Assembly (NCBI GenBank): GCA_008638375.1
Contig: CM018043.1
Location: forward strand, 55,936,947 to 56,000,946
Length of the DNA: 64,000 bases
Source of the DNA: Nyssa sinensis
Lineage: Eukaryota > Streptophyta > Magnoliopsida > Cornales > Nyssaceae
Reading direction: 5' to 3'
The translations under genes and the position numbers were made by a program. Numbering within the stretch: the first letter of the stretch is position 1; every line of letters begins with the position of its first letter. Positions 25,027 through 37,914 of this stretch are shown piece by piece. Below the pieces are notes generated by a model, which was given only the letters and a program-made list of their open reading frames with translations, was not told the origin of the DNA and ran no database searches.

Positions 25027-28000
25027 AACAAGCAAGAACAAATGGTCAAAAAAATTCTACATATGGATAATTCCACATTGAGTGTTCACTGTCAATATAA
25101 ATTGTATCATCCAGGACTTCGTTGATATATCAAAAGAGAGATAAATATGCAAGTGAGCAAATGAACAACCCCAATTTTCCTGCATATAAACATGGTCCTA
25201 TGTTCAAGGTATCGTGTCAGTACTAGATTAGTTTAGTAATTAATCAGCTTACTATTTAGTTAAGTCTCCCACTTTAATTCCCTAGCTAGATTCAGTATGT
25301 GTCTTGTTTCATTCCTTTCAGCCAAATGAAACAAAATACTACAATTTTGATGAGAAAATTTGAAGATAAGCTTTTGGAGATGCTCTTATAACAATTTCAA
25401 GAGACAGACACGAGATCTTGCATTTCTTTAATAGTTGACTGATGCAAATTTAGTACTTGCCTTCATTTAGAACTAATGATAATTTATAAGCACTCAATTC
25501 CAAACACTTGGGTTAGGCAACACAAACCCGTATTCCATTAATTATATTTAGAGTCAATCCTCCATTAAAATCCCTACATTGATTTCTTTTTTCATCACTT
25601 CAACTCATATTCCTTTTGGCTTTCTCTAGTCCTTCTCACAATTCACACCATCAAGTTGAATCAATCAGTCATCCACTTGGGGTCATTTATGGTTCTTCCA
25701 TGTATTTTTCATAAATTTTTGTGGTTTTATCAATTTAAAAGGGAAAAGACTTATTATGTATAGCCCATATGTTCTAGAAACACACTCCTGAGCAGCTAAA
25801 GGCTGCACCTATTAGGAAAAGTTGAGGGAAGTTATCCAAAATGAGTATATCAATATACAAACAAATATATGAAACTTTGAAGAGAGGAGGAGTAAAAGCA
25901 ATAAGGGGGATTCCAAATCTTCTATGGGCAAAAGAGAGTGCCAATAAAAAACATAAAAAAAGTCCAATGGTTTGCAGCAATATTATGATAAACAATTAAA
26001 CAAACAACAGAGTCTTCGCATTCAAGGCCATTGCAAGGGATTTTACCCAATGCGCAGCATGGGTTGCTTTCAATAAAAAGCAACTCAACAACTAGCCATC
26101 AGTGCTTATAGTTAGTTTGGATAAATAAGGAAAACAAGATAACCACTTCCCTTAATGAAAATTCAACAAAACCCTCATTTCAACCATCCAAATTTGCCAA
26201 AATTTCGTCTCCCATCCAAGCAAATAAATGAAAGTATGATCAATGGGCAAAACAAAAACCACTTTTTTTTGGCTTTCTATTCTAATGCATGACAAAGCAC
26301 ACTAAAGTCGAAATTCCCCTAATGAGTTTTGATGAAAGTTTGAAACAAAACAATTATGGTTTACTAGCCATCTAACCCATTACAACAAACCCTAATTTAT
26401 CCTACAAATTATATTTTCTAGTCTAAAAGCCTTGATGACAGAAAGCAGAGAAAAAACTGCGTTGAGGTGAAAAAAGACCCATGATTCCTATGGTCTAACA
26501 AAACATATTGCCTTGCAGAAAATGAACAACAAAAAGGATTTCGGTAGAAAATCCCAAGTTGCTGGATTTACAACTTTGCTAGGTTGGGTGTGTGTGAATA
26601 TAAATACCCATTTGTATGTATTTATCCATTATGTATGTATTTTTACATAAGAGCAACTTTTATTGCAATATTACCATTTCTCAAAAGAATCTATCTACAT
26701 GCTCTTTGATGTCCTATACGTCTAGAAAAAAAGAAGAAGAGCAATTAGTAATGTATAGATCATTTGCTACATATGATCCATGTCCAACATGAGATGACAT
26801 AATTCTGGATAGGTGTATAAATAATTAGATGTAATATAGCTAGGTAGCTATTTTTATTCACGTGTCAAGGGTATGTTTGAAAATAATAAATAAATTTGGT
26901 TTTTTTGTTTAGATTTAAGAAGATTTATGATAATTCATGCATGTCGGGAGCATTTTTGAAATTAATAACTGTAAAGGCTTTAATTTTTGGGTACAATATT
27001 ATTTCTTCTTGAACATTTTCTCATAGGATTAATTAGTCCATAGTATCCATAATGGAGTTATTTTAACAAAATAAATTCCCATTAGTGGTAAACTCCCAAG
27101 AAATAAGATCCTCTCCCCTGGTTTGGGATAGGAATATGTATCATTTTCAAAATATCGTTTTCCTAATTTCTTTATAAATTTTGGCTAAGTTGACAATAAC
27201 TTGACTTTCTTGCCTCAATTATAGCTGGCAATGAATAACTAAAGGGGTGAATTAGCACATTATTTCTCCTATATATGACAAGCCCATCAAAAGTCATGTA
27301 ATGAAGGTCTTTTCTAAGCTACACGGGTTGCAGCCTTGAAATTTCTTTCTAAAGGTTCCAAAATCGAAATCATATTCGTCTAGGATGAGCTGTAGTATTA
27401 TTAGTCAACCCCTGGACAACATTGGCACTATTTTCCTATTTTTTTTTTTTTTCTTCTTATATAAGAGTAATGCCAGTATTAGATCGAACTTGTAGGAGAC
27501 AAAGTGTTTTTATAGTCAGAGGATTTTGAGATTTGAGTTTTTATTTACAGAGGCAGCTAAACCATAAAATTAACAAAACAATCGTTTTAGACACCACTTA
27601 GAGATGAGGTCCCAAATTTTATATGTTATATTATAATCAAATTAGAAGTCTAAGATTAATAAAAATCTAATTCTATAAAAGATCCATATTTTATGAATTT
27701 ATAGTATAATCAAATTAGAAGTCTAAGTTTAATAAAAATCGAACACTATTAAAAGGCCCTATAAAAACTCAAAAAAATAACTCTCTCTCCTTGAAAACAA
27801 TTAAATTTTATATAACAAATATATATATAATAAAGTAAAAAAACTTATATTAATATTTAAAAGAACTTCATTTAGAGTTGTTCCTTTTATTGCTTTAAGC
27901 TTCCAATAGTCTAAAATCGGCCTATTTATTTATCCCAACCATAGCATTACCCTCACTTAGAAAACATTTGTTTCATGTTCTTGTTTTCAAGGCTGCTTGG

Positions 28001-28080
28001 CTTGTCCCTTCTCTAATTACTTCAACCACTAGGGATTAAGGAACCCAACTTTACTCCTTATCTTCCAAAAACCACAAGCT

Positions 28081-28081
<1 letters not shown>

Positions 28082-28136
<55 letters not shown>
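28082..28136 (+). repeat. (CT)27 microsatellite
   Basis: An uninterrupted CT run of about 55 bases in the intergenic DNA on the 3' side of the SRS gene. Confidence 0.95.
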
Positions 28137-28142
<6 letters not shown>

Positions 28143-29520
28143 CTTTTAATTTCAAGAAATACGAGCTCTATATCCAAGGTAGAATTATCATCTTGGAGGT
28201 AGAGCTTGTAGTTAAATATTAATTAGCATTAGTTAGAAGTGTTTTGAAGCATCCCATTTTACCAGAGCCATAGCTACTTAAAATAATGAAGAGAAGAGCT
28301 TATGTAGTAGCCCATCTTATATTAAGGTGCATGTCAGAAATGATGAATAATATTGCAGATGATAAATGTGCATATCTAATTAATCTATCAAAAAGAGAAT
28401 AAAGAACATAAGCAATAGGAAAATGATTTTTAACCCCGAAACAAGAAACAGGAAGTCGAAGAGATAAACCGACTAGATACATAAAATTACTATCCATGAA
28501 TTTGTAATAAATTACATGAGTAAAGAGTAATTCGAATTACAATTTTGTACTGACTAACATTACTCTAAACCAGATTCATAAAAATGGAAGGGTTTTTCCA
28601 TTGGGAAATGACAAATCATCAAAGATCAAAGGGTAATATGTTTAGAGTCAGAGAATTTGTAAACTAGAGAAAACTTCTCAATCTTTCTATGTATTCGCAG
28701 GGACTATATTTGCACACCCAATGAAAAGCACGTACCACACACACACACACACACGTATATATTTTTTAGGGTATATCAATTTTTTTTTATAATTATGAAT
28801 AACTTGATCTATGCAATTGTCATTATGCATTGTTACTACACTAATTACTTCATGTGAACCTGCAGGTGCATAAAACAAAGGCAGATGATAAGCAACATTT
28901 CCTCTTTTTCATGCAAGTCACATCCATGCATGTCCATTCAAGAAACAGATTGAAAAAAAAAGAAAGAAAAGAAAATAAAAAAGCGTGACATTATATATGA
29001 AAGTGTTTGTTTACACCTTTTGAACATGAATGTTCATGCATGGCTTGACCGCCCATACCGAAAGAAAAAGACGCTCTCATTGTGGATTGTCCAAGCAAAG
29101 AAGTAAAGGATTTGAGTCCCCAATCCAAACCAGCAGGTTTCCGGGAAAACGGAGAAAAAGCAGCTTAGAAGTTCAAAATTAACCAGAAAGCGTAATGAAT
29201 TCAACCCAGATCAAAGAGAAAAGAAAATGCTATACAAAACAAACTAATGAAAACAAGAGACATCACGCAACACGCCCATATGCTACCAAAAGCAACTTTA
29301 TATTTCAAGCAGAATAATAATAATTCATCTTTGCTTTGAGATCTGAACTAAAAACAAACATATTTCATTAATTTCCTCCTCTTTGTTCTCCTTTCTCTTT
29401 CTTTCCAGTTCAATTCATGATATGGAATGTACTACAACAACTACATATATATATATATATAGACTAGAAAGTGAAGGTTGTTGTGTGTGAGAGATCTAGA
29501 GAGAGAGTAGGAGGTGGTAA

Positions 29521-30159
29521 TTAAGATCTTGGGTGTGGGAAGAACTGCGTACCAGCCATGAAAGTGTTAATGGAAGCTGGGTGTAGAGATGGGTCAAGAA
29601 ATGCTGCAGCGGGTGAAGCAACGGCTACACTGGCGCCGGCCGTGGTGGTGCTAGGAGAGGAGGCTGTGGTAGCAGTGGCCGTGATGAGATTAAGCTGTTG
29701 AACACCTCCGCTGCCGCCGCCGGAGGAGCTCTCGCCGGCCGCGTAATGAGCTTCAGAGCCATGATCATAGAGAATTCCCTTGAAAACATGCCCACTAATG
29801 TTGACAGCCGTCTGATACGCAAACTGGTCATCAGCGTCGTCGATGGAGCTCAATCGAACACAACGGAAAACCGCGGGCGAATTTATTTCTGCTGGAAAAT
29901 TCCCAACTTCCAACCCTACAAGGATGCAACACCATTATATTACACAAATCAAAGTGTTTTCTAGATTATATTTTAAAAGCAAAGATAAAGACACCAATAC
30001 ACACACTTGACACATATCAACAGATACAGACACACACAAAGAGGAAAAATAGTATCTTCCCTGTCGTTCCATTCGTCAGGATTACTAATAACAGTATTTA
30101 GAAATAAAAAGACAAAGAAAAAGCGGGTTTTACTATGGAGCTCGATTTCATCACACGCA

Positions 30160-30195
<36 letters not shown>

Positions 30196-30917
30196 CCTTT
30201 TTGGCAATAGTAGGAATGATAAGTCTCTGGGATTTGATCACCAGAATTCTCTATGCAATCCATATGAATCTTTGAAACGGTGAGTGGAACTGTACCTGAC
30301 GCGTTGGTGGGTAAACGAGTGCAGACGAGAGAGGAAGCAATTGGATTCTCTCTCTGCCTTTTGGGATTCTCTCTGTGAATCTGCAGCAGTTGTTGCTGTT
30401 GTTCTTGTTGTTGCTGCTGCTGCTGCAAAGCGGCAAGTTGTTGCTGTTGCCTCTCGCGCCTTTTGGCAGCAGGAACCCAAGTGCTCTTGACATGGGTTTG
30501 GCACTGAAACCCTCGGCTCTTGCAACAAGTCCTACATCTCATGTGTGGACAATCCTTCTTCGATTGGTTGCCACAGTCTTGGCAGCTGAAACCTCCTCCT
30601 CCTCCACTTCTCATCATCACAAACCCCGATCTCGACGACTCATCGGAGATATTGACTGCGCTCCGGCTCGACCCAACGCCTAGGCCTCCGGCTGATGAAT
30701 AAAGATCTTGTAATGGATTCTGACGTTGTTGTTGTTGCCATAGCTCGAAACCCTTGTAAGATACATCTTCATGATTTCTGTATAAAAACCAGCTTTCAGG
30801 ACTGACTTCGTTAGGTGGGTTGTTGCTGCTGCTTTGTTGGTGCTGTTGATGTTCCTCTTGATTGTTGTTTGTTCCTCTACCTCTACCTACACCAGCTAGT
30901 GGGAAGAACCCAGCCAT
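29521..30917 (-). CDS. STY1: SHI/STYLISH-type RING-like zinc-finger transcription factor (2 exons)
   Basis: Nuclear transcription factor of the plant SRS family; in Arabidopsis STY1 activates auxin-biosynthesis (YUCCA) genes and controls style and leaf development. Exon 1 runs 30917-30296 and exon 2 29915-29521, joined within a Gly codon, for 338 residues. The start at MAGFFPLAG is the family start; an upstream in-frame ATG at 30980 would add 21 unrelated residues. Visible parts: a Q-rich N-terminus with the conserved FELWQQQQ near 57-64; a RING-like zinc finger C112-H142 (CxxC, CxH, CxxC, CxH pattern) followed by [12 protein letters not shown]; a poly-Q stretch at about 157-177; the IGGH domain with AVFRCVR and [11 protein letters not shown] in exon 2; and a C-terminal [13 protein letters not shown]. 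The canonical IGGH reads ISGH here. STY1 is the best positional match; SHI and its paralogues are close relatives. Confidence 0.94.
30164..30193. repeat. (AT)n microsatellite in the SRS intron
   Basis: About 15 AT repeats lie inside the 380-bp intron between the zinc-finger exon and the IGGH exon. Confidence 0.9.
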
Positions 30918-31344
30918 TGCTCCACCTTCAAACCTGTCCCCAACCTCAATTGTGACTGAAAATCCATAGCAGAAGTACAAACCGCCTAGATTGGAACCCG
31001 AAGATGAAATGGGTATTCAAATTTTTTCTGAGCTTTTATGGGTTTGATTGTTTTCTTGCTTTGCCTTTTTGGGACGAGGGTATTATTTAGAGATGGGCCT
31101 TGAATGAGTATGCTTCTGTTTTTCTTGATTTTGTTTTGTGTGCGCGTGACTCTCTCTTTCTCTCTCAAGAGTAATTGTTTTGGGTTGCAAATTGTCGTTG
31201 CTGGTGGTGATGCTGTGGTTATTGCAGCTTTTTTTTTTTCTTTTTCCCGGACAGACTCGTCGGAGACTTTTGGAGACAGTTAATCGAGCCTTCAATTCCT
31301 TTGCTGTTCTGTAAGCATTAAAGATACCGAATTACAGCTCTGCA

Positions 31345-31402
31345 ACGCCGCCATGGCTAAAAAGCGAACTCTTTCTCTCTGCAACCACCAACTTAAGCCG
31401 CC
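31345..31402 (-). promoter_or_regulatory. GCC-box cluster upstream of the SRS gene
   Basis: AGCCGCC occurs at 31396-31402, about 480 bases upstream of the start codon, and a related ACGCCGCC lies at 31345-31352. AGCCGCC is the AP2/ERF binding core. Arabidopsis SHI/STY promoters depend on a GCC-box-like element for expression in aerial auxin-producing zones, so a conserved regulatory role is plausible. The transcription start is not known here, so these sites could lie in the leader. Confidence 0.55.
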
Positions 31403-34400
31403 CAGCCGGTTCCTCTTTCCATTGCTTACCTCTTTTTCTCCCTCTGATCGGTGGTTGCAATTGTAATGAGATTTGGCTGTTTGGCACTCAGCACTACTGC
31501 TGGCTCGTAGAAGGAAAACGTCTCTTTCTTTCTAAAATCGCTCCCAGGCGATGGAAAATGATCAGCTGGTGCTTACCTTCGCATCCCATCTAACGGTCCA
31601 TCGGATGCCACGTGTCAGCGCATCGACATTTGCTTCGTTGTCCTTCGCACCGGAAGACCCGCTACTTTTTGCTTTCCCTGCCTTTTTTTTCGATTTTTTT
31701 AATATTTTCTTGCTAATTAAAATGTAATTATCGAATCCATGATAACACAAATTTCTCCCCGCGACCCTCTTTTTCCATTGAATATCTTGAAAAATCAAGC
31801 GCGCATCCCAAACAAGTATCCTGCACTTTTTCCTGTATAGGTAAGGGCATGTTGGTAAACTAGGTGAATTTCAGTATAAAGTCATCTCCGCCCTAATTTA
31901 TAAATGTGAACTCAAACATAAATTTGAATTAAAATTATAAAACAATGCTTTCAACTCCAACACTATGTTTGAATAAATAAGAAAAAAATAAGAATATAAT
32001 TTTCTTATTTTATTTAATAACAAAAATAAAATAAAATATATATATATTTTTTTTATTATTATGTCTCGAGTTATAAATGTATTTTTATTTTTCTTTCTTT
32101 ATAGTTTTAGTGTTAGAATTGATACTTATTTAGACGATCGGATAAAACAGTGAGATTAGATAAGATATAATTAAATCAGATAAGATATAAAATCATGTGA
32201 GATATTAAATATTTCAATCTAGTGTTTGAAATTAACTCGAATAAAAGATTTGAATATGTTGTTATACCACGTTCCTATATTTAGGGGCCTACCGGATATA
32301 AAGTTCCGTCTTCAAAAAATATTTATATGAAAGTCATTTAATTTTTTTTTTGTAAATAAATGCATACGAGGTATCTAAACTTAACATTTTATTTACAAAT
32401 TCATTGCAAAATCTAATAATCATAATCCTAATATTTTAGAATGTGATTGTACAAATATCATTCAAATATAATTTTTCACTTTCGAGGTGACTCAAAAAAA
32501 ATCATGCTTCATATTGTTAGAAATCATCTAAATCAATGATTGCATGCATGCATGCATATATATATATATATATATTTATATACTTGTTCATTTATTGATA
32601 CAAAAATTACATTAAAAAATTTGGAACATATAAAAAAATTTGAATAATGAAAAAAAGAAAAAAATACAATTATTTTTAACTTTACTGTTCGACATCTTCG
32701 TCTTTCTAAATTGCAACATTGTAAATGTTTTTTGATGACACGGCCTTGTATTTTTATTTCAGTGGGATGGAATAACTGCAATACTACCACCCCCTTGGGA
32801 TATAAATGGTTCGCAGGATATAAATATATAATCCAATGAAAACATCAAACATTTATACTATCCAACTCTCTTATTTCACCGTTCAAATAAGGCTTAAGAA
32901 TTAAGAGACCCCTCCATCTCCCTTCCTTAATTTTAAATCAAGTACAAAATACCCTCTAATTCCTTCCCATTTCCTCTGTTTTTTTTCCAAATCTCTCAAT
33001 CCAAATGGAGTGTAAATTCAAACTGATAATAAATTTATTTTTATTTAAATTTAACTTTATAAATATTATTCATGGACTCACATCACTAGTCAAAACTAAA
33101 TCTAAAATTTTTAAGACAAAATGAGATTTTTTTCATAAAATTTCAATAAAATTTCTCTTCACCATTAGAGTGTCAAATGCAAATAAATCTTTTATTCAAA
33201 TTTGAGTCACTGTTAAACATGACTTGAGTATTTTAGGGATTCTTTGACATTATTTATCTTTTTTTCTGATTTTATTACTGGTTTTTTCCTTTCTGAACAT
33301 TAAGAAAAACTACAAATTTTTTTAAAGCATAGTCCTTTTCAGATTTTTTATTGTGGTCAGATTTTTGAAGAAAAATAAACAAAATGCTATCTTTAAATTT
33401 TTTGATAGAATATTAAGTTATTCTTATCTTTGTGAACTCGGATTACCCTAATTGGTAACTCATGAGACCTCTTTCAAAGAAATATTATAGATTTTACTCT
33501 CACTTCTTCAATTCTGAACATAATTAAGAGATTCTTGTAAAATAATAATTATACAATACATTTATCATTGAAAAACATTGTTAGTAGAATGATCATTTTT
33601 TAAACAAAAAAAAACATTGCATACTGTATTTTTTAAAAGAAAAATTCAAAGTAGTATACATAAAAATTTATAAATTAATTTTTTAAAACAAATGAAACAA
33701 TATTTTTCATAGATAAAATAATTCTAACCCAATTATAAAAAATGAGTAAGTTATATGTCTCGAGCTTTTGTATTAAAAATTGGATCTCAAATGATATAAT
33801 AATACATAATAAGTAGAATATTTATAATGTATCTAAACCACCACTAATAATTTAATGTCATATCGTTTAATACTAATTAAAATTTGAGATGTGACAATAC
33901 ATAATTAGTAGATTATTTATAATATATTAAATCACTATCAATAATTCAATATCACATCATTTAGCACCAAAATTTAGAACAGAAAGTATTACTATTAAAA
34001 AATAGTTTTTTTTTTTTTCAAACGATATTTTGGGCACTTAAATTGTTTTTTCCCATTCTTTTTAGGGTATTATGATGAAGTTAAAATTGCTTTCAATACT
34101 TTCAAAGGATAATTATTAAGGGGTTAAGTGGCTTTGGGGGGACCATTTTGTTGTTGCTTAAAGGAGGGGCACCTTAAGGAGGAGGAATAAACCTTTGGGG
34201 TTGACTCTTGCACGTGAGAAATTTATAGTTTTTTTTGTTATTCTTATCAGAACAAAAGAATTTTACTGCTACACGTGAAGGGTGTTTTCGTCTTTTCAGT
34301 TGTCGCATTTTTGCCATTAAAACATTGCAACAGTGATAAACAGGAATACGGATTCGGCCGGCCTGCAATCCCGGCGAATACGGTGATGGTAGTCCGTTCG

Positions 34401-34739
34401 ATTTTCATTTGGGAGATATAAACACTCGCAGTACTGGGGTCGTGATATTCACTTGCAATAATTAAGGAGACAAAAACATTTATTTTTAAGGTATTTTTTT
34501 TTAGTACGATGACGATGAAAAGAAATCTTTTTTACTTAATTATGTGTTTGAGTAAGTACATAACTTTGAATTTGAGTCGAGTCTGTGACATAAGGTTTTA
34601 TTATTTCAAATGAGACATTAATTTCTATTTTTGGGACTTATATACCGTGTGATGTTTGTTTGTTTGTAAATTTCATGTTCAAGTAAGTAAAAATATTTAA
34701 GAGTGGTAATTCTTTATACGATACTAAACATAAATAAAT

Positions 34740-35220
34740 TTTTGTAATAAATAGATAGACATGCTTAACCAGACAAATAAAGAAGTGGTGTTTAAAATTT
34801 AGTTACGTCAATTTATTTAATACGATTTAATAAGTTTAATTATAAAAAAAAATATGAGTCTATTTAATTTGTTTCACATCAAAAATCTATTAAAGTTTGC
34901 CAAATTTTTTTATTAAAAAAAAAATTACTTCATTTTATCTCATATCGGAAATTTACCAAACTTATAGATTGTTTTATACTAACAAAAAAAAAAGTAAAAT
35001 TTTTATCTAAATATTAAAAATTAAAATAAATAAGTTAATCGTATTAACACACACATGTAACTTTTTTAATAAATGTGTCATGTTTTGATTTTGAAACATA
35101 ATATAATTAAATGAATAGTTAATCGTATCGAGTTATGATTGATTGACATATTTTTAAATATAGATGTCTAGATAGGACTTAAACATAATAATTAATACGA
35201 ATTGACATTCCTAATCCCTA
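34740..35220 (+). repeat. Dispersed repeat family 'TTAACACG', copy 1
   Basis: Shares phrases such as TTTAATTATAAAAAAA, TTTCACATCAAAA.TnTAT and ACTTTTTTAATAAATG with copies near 41.3, 46.8 and 54.0 kb. It is non-coding and probably an old non-autonomous transposon. Ends were not resolved. Confidence 0.5.
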
Positions 35221-35799
35221 GACATAGTAATACTATCAACCATAACAACTGTCTCAATTTTCAACTAAAAAAAAAAAGAGAAAAAGAAGAGATCGAATTA
35301 ACACTTGATATGGTCATTAGGCCACATTTAGACAGTGGAATAACAGAGTAAGTGTTATTCTATTTTATGTTGGTGTATTTAATTGTATTGATTATTCATA
35401 TCCCGTGAATCACTTATATTAAGGGAGTGGCGATATTTGAGTTATCTCATTTCATTAGAATAAAAATATAATGGCACATTATCGAAAAAATTGCATCATA
35501 GTAATATAAAAAGACGGAGACGTCGAATAGTCAAGTTAAAAAATTAGATTTTTTTTTTGTTCAATTTTTTTTTATATGTTTCAGATTAGAATATAACAAG
35601 GTATCCAAGTTTTTTTTTATTCAAGTTGGTTCTAAATACTGGATTAAAAATATTCATTATTTTACTGAATTTTATATCATATCATATCCTATCCTATTCA
35701 ATTATATCTTATCTAATCCTACCTTCTTATTTAGTCGTTCAAACATAACCTTAAACACGACCTTAAACATCTCACACAGTCGTGATTTTTTTGGCGGAC

Positions 35800-36580
35800 T
35801 AAAAATATTTTGAAAAAAATTTTAGTGAATTTTTTTTTTGGGTTGGGCTAAAATTTTGGGAGAAAAATGAGAGAATTAAGATAAAAATTTTGGGTTGAAT
35901 TAAAATTTTGAGGTAAAAAATAAAATAAAAAAATACTAAAAAGTCCTTAAAATAATTTTTTGCAATCCAAAAAGTCTAAGATATATTTTTTCTATCTAAA
36001 ATATCCAAAAAAGAAACTTTTAATAAAAAAAAATTTAATTGTTAATTTTCATCTTAAAACCGTTAAAATATATTATTGATTAGACCAAAATAACTTTCTA
36101 GATATATTTTAAAAAATACTAAATAATAGATACAACAAATTATTTTACTCAAAAAAAATAACATTTTTTATTTATCTAGAATACCTAAAAAATATATTTT
36201 CACTTTATAAAATATTATGCTTTTTTGGGATTGAAAAATCTATTTTATATATTTTTTAGTATTTTTTTCTAAAATATATTTTAAAGCCCATTTTATTATA
36301 ATCAGCAATATTTTTAACGGTGTTAAGATAAAAGTTAACAATTGGACATTTTTGCATTAAAAGTTCTTTTTTATACTTTTTAGATTGAAAAAATGTATCA
36401 TATATTTTTTGGATTGAAAACTTTATTTTAAAGACTTTTTAGTATTTTTCTAATAAAAAATGAAGGGTAAAATTTGGGTTGTGTTAAAATTTTAGGGGGA
36501 GTTAATTTACAAAATACTAAAATTTTAAGAGTAAAATTTTTTTTAGTCAAATTTTAGGATAGGCTAAATCTAACCCTAGC
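35800..36580. mobile_element. Long-hairpin foldback element, copy 1
   Basis: The two halves are imperfect inverted copies over more than 200 bases. The left half has ATACTAAAAAGTCCTTAAAATAA, GCAATCCAAAAAG and CATCTTAAAACCGTTAAAATAT. The right half contains their reverse complements (near 36445, 36410 and 36310). A second member lies at 43085-43840 in the same orientation. A transcript would fold into one long hairpin. No coding capacity. Confidence 0.75.
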
Positions 36581-37411
36581 CACTCCTTAACCCTTTCCTT
36601 GGTTATGTTTAATATAAATGTACATAAAAAAAAGTTTGTCCACATTAAATAAGTTGTAACTTTAAGTAGTAAACTTTAGGTAAACAACTCTACCATCTAC
36701 CCATAAATAACAATGATTAAAAAAATGAAAGAAGTCATGTAGGCTTTGATTATTATTATTATTATTATTAAATTGACGCAAATAACTTGAAAAAATATTG
36801 ATTATATAAACTAAAGTAAAATTTAAATATTGTAATTTGAAATAATCAATTTTTAACTTTTAATTTGAATAAATTGTGATATTTATGTGAAAAAAAACTT
36901 TTGAGAGAATAAGAGAGAATTCTTTAATAATATGAGGGAGTTTTAATTTATTTTGGAAAAAAAAATCAGACTCGGGGTGGAGGCAGGGTCTGGAATGTAA
37001 ACGGGATAGGGATTAGGATAACTCTTTAAGCAGATTTAAAAAAGATTAAGAAAAAGCAATATAAACGGAGTTGAAATTAAAAAAAAAAATGCTTAATTTC
37101 TCTTTTGAATGCAATGAGTTGACCTCGTTAAGCTGAAACAGATGAACTCTAAATACTTTAAACAATCCAATATTTTCGTAAAAATATAAAATACATGAGA
37201 TATACTAGCCACCAATAAAAAATTCTTCCATTTAAATTCCTAACGTAAGAATACTTGCACAGTTGCACTCCATCTGTCCCAATTTAAGAATTTTTTATTT
37301 CATTCTTTCTCATTCAAAATATAAAATTTCAATTTGAAAAATCAATGCATTACGTATTGTGAACTTTTGCAAACTACTATTTTTTACTAATTTGATGACT
37401 TGTATAAATTA

Positions 37412-37914
37412 GGGTAAATTACACTGATCTCTCTTAAAGTTTATGATAATTATATTAACTTTTTTTAAGATTTTTAAAATTACATTGACTTTCCTCTACT
37501 TTACTTGAAAATATACAAATACCTCATTCTTGTCAAATATTTTTTTTTAAATGACAAAACAACCCCTTGCATATTTTTTTTTAATTTTTTAAATTTTGAC
37601 CAAATTTTTTTTATTTTTCAAATAAATATTAATAAAAACTTTTAATTTATTTTTATATAAAATAAAAATAAGTTATTTACTTTAAATTTGTTTTTAAATA
37701 AAAAATTAAAAAATCTTAAATAAATTGGTCAAAATTAAAAAAATATAAAATAAATAAATAAAAGGGACAATTTTGTCATTTTGAAAAAAAAATTGACAGA
37801 ATGAAGATCTGTATATTTTCGAGTAAAGTAAGAGAGGGGAGTGTAATTTTAAGAATCTCAAAAAAGATCAGTGTAATTGTCATAAAATTCGAGAAAAATC
37901 AGTCTAATTTACAC
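37412..37914. mobile_element. Foldback MITE with 9-bp target-site duplication
   Basis: The left end GGGTAAATTACACTGATC is mirrored by the right end, whose reverse complement reads GTGTAAATTAGACTGATT. The inverted similarity continues for more than 100 bases on each side (AAAATTACATTGAC versus its complement, and AATGACAAAAC versus the complement of TTTTGTCATTT). Direct repeats TATAAATTA lie immediately outside (37403-37411 and 37915-37923). Nine-base duplications and long inverted arms fit a Mutator-like foldback MITE. Related copies occur at 12802, 23995 and 43998. Confidence 0.85.

Larger units (their letters stand above)
19184..29520. other. Intergenic DNA between the NERD1 and SRS 3' ends
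   Basis: The two genes converge here and no further gene is recognisable. Contents: the presumed NERD1 3' UTR (to roughly 19.6 kb); a GGGA microsatellite near 20611-20626; 20.7-21.65 kb of less AT-rich sequence with long-terminal-repeat flavour but no recognisable protein; very AT-rich DNA at 21.9-22.95 kb; a C-rich tract plus (CA)n at 23244-23288; a MITE-like stretch near 24.0-24.4 kb; many short repeats; and a long CT microsatellite at 28082-28136. The open frames of 60-130 codons here are not supported by any family resemblance. Confidence 0.6.

Noticed and set aside
30007..30210. Plus-strand frames over the SRS gene (30007-30210, 30284-30490, 30375-30683)
   Set aside because: Shadows of the minus-strand SRS exon and of the AT microsatellite; low-complexity translations of CAG/CTG repeats.
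30918..30980. Upstream in-frame ATG extending the SRS protein by 21 residues
   Set aside because: SRS proteins begin at MAGFF. The extension has no family counterpart, so the start at 30917 is preferred.
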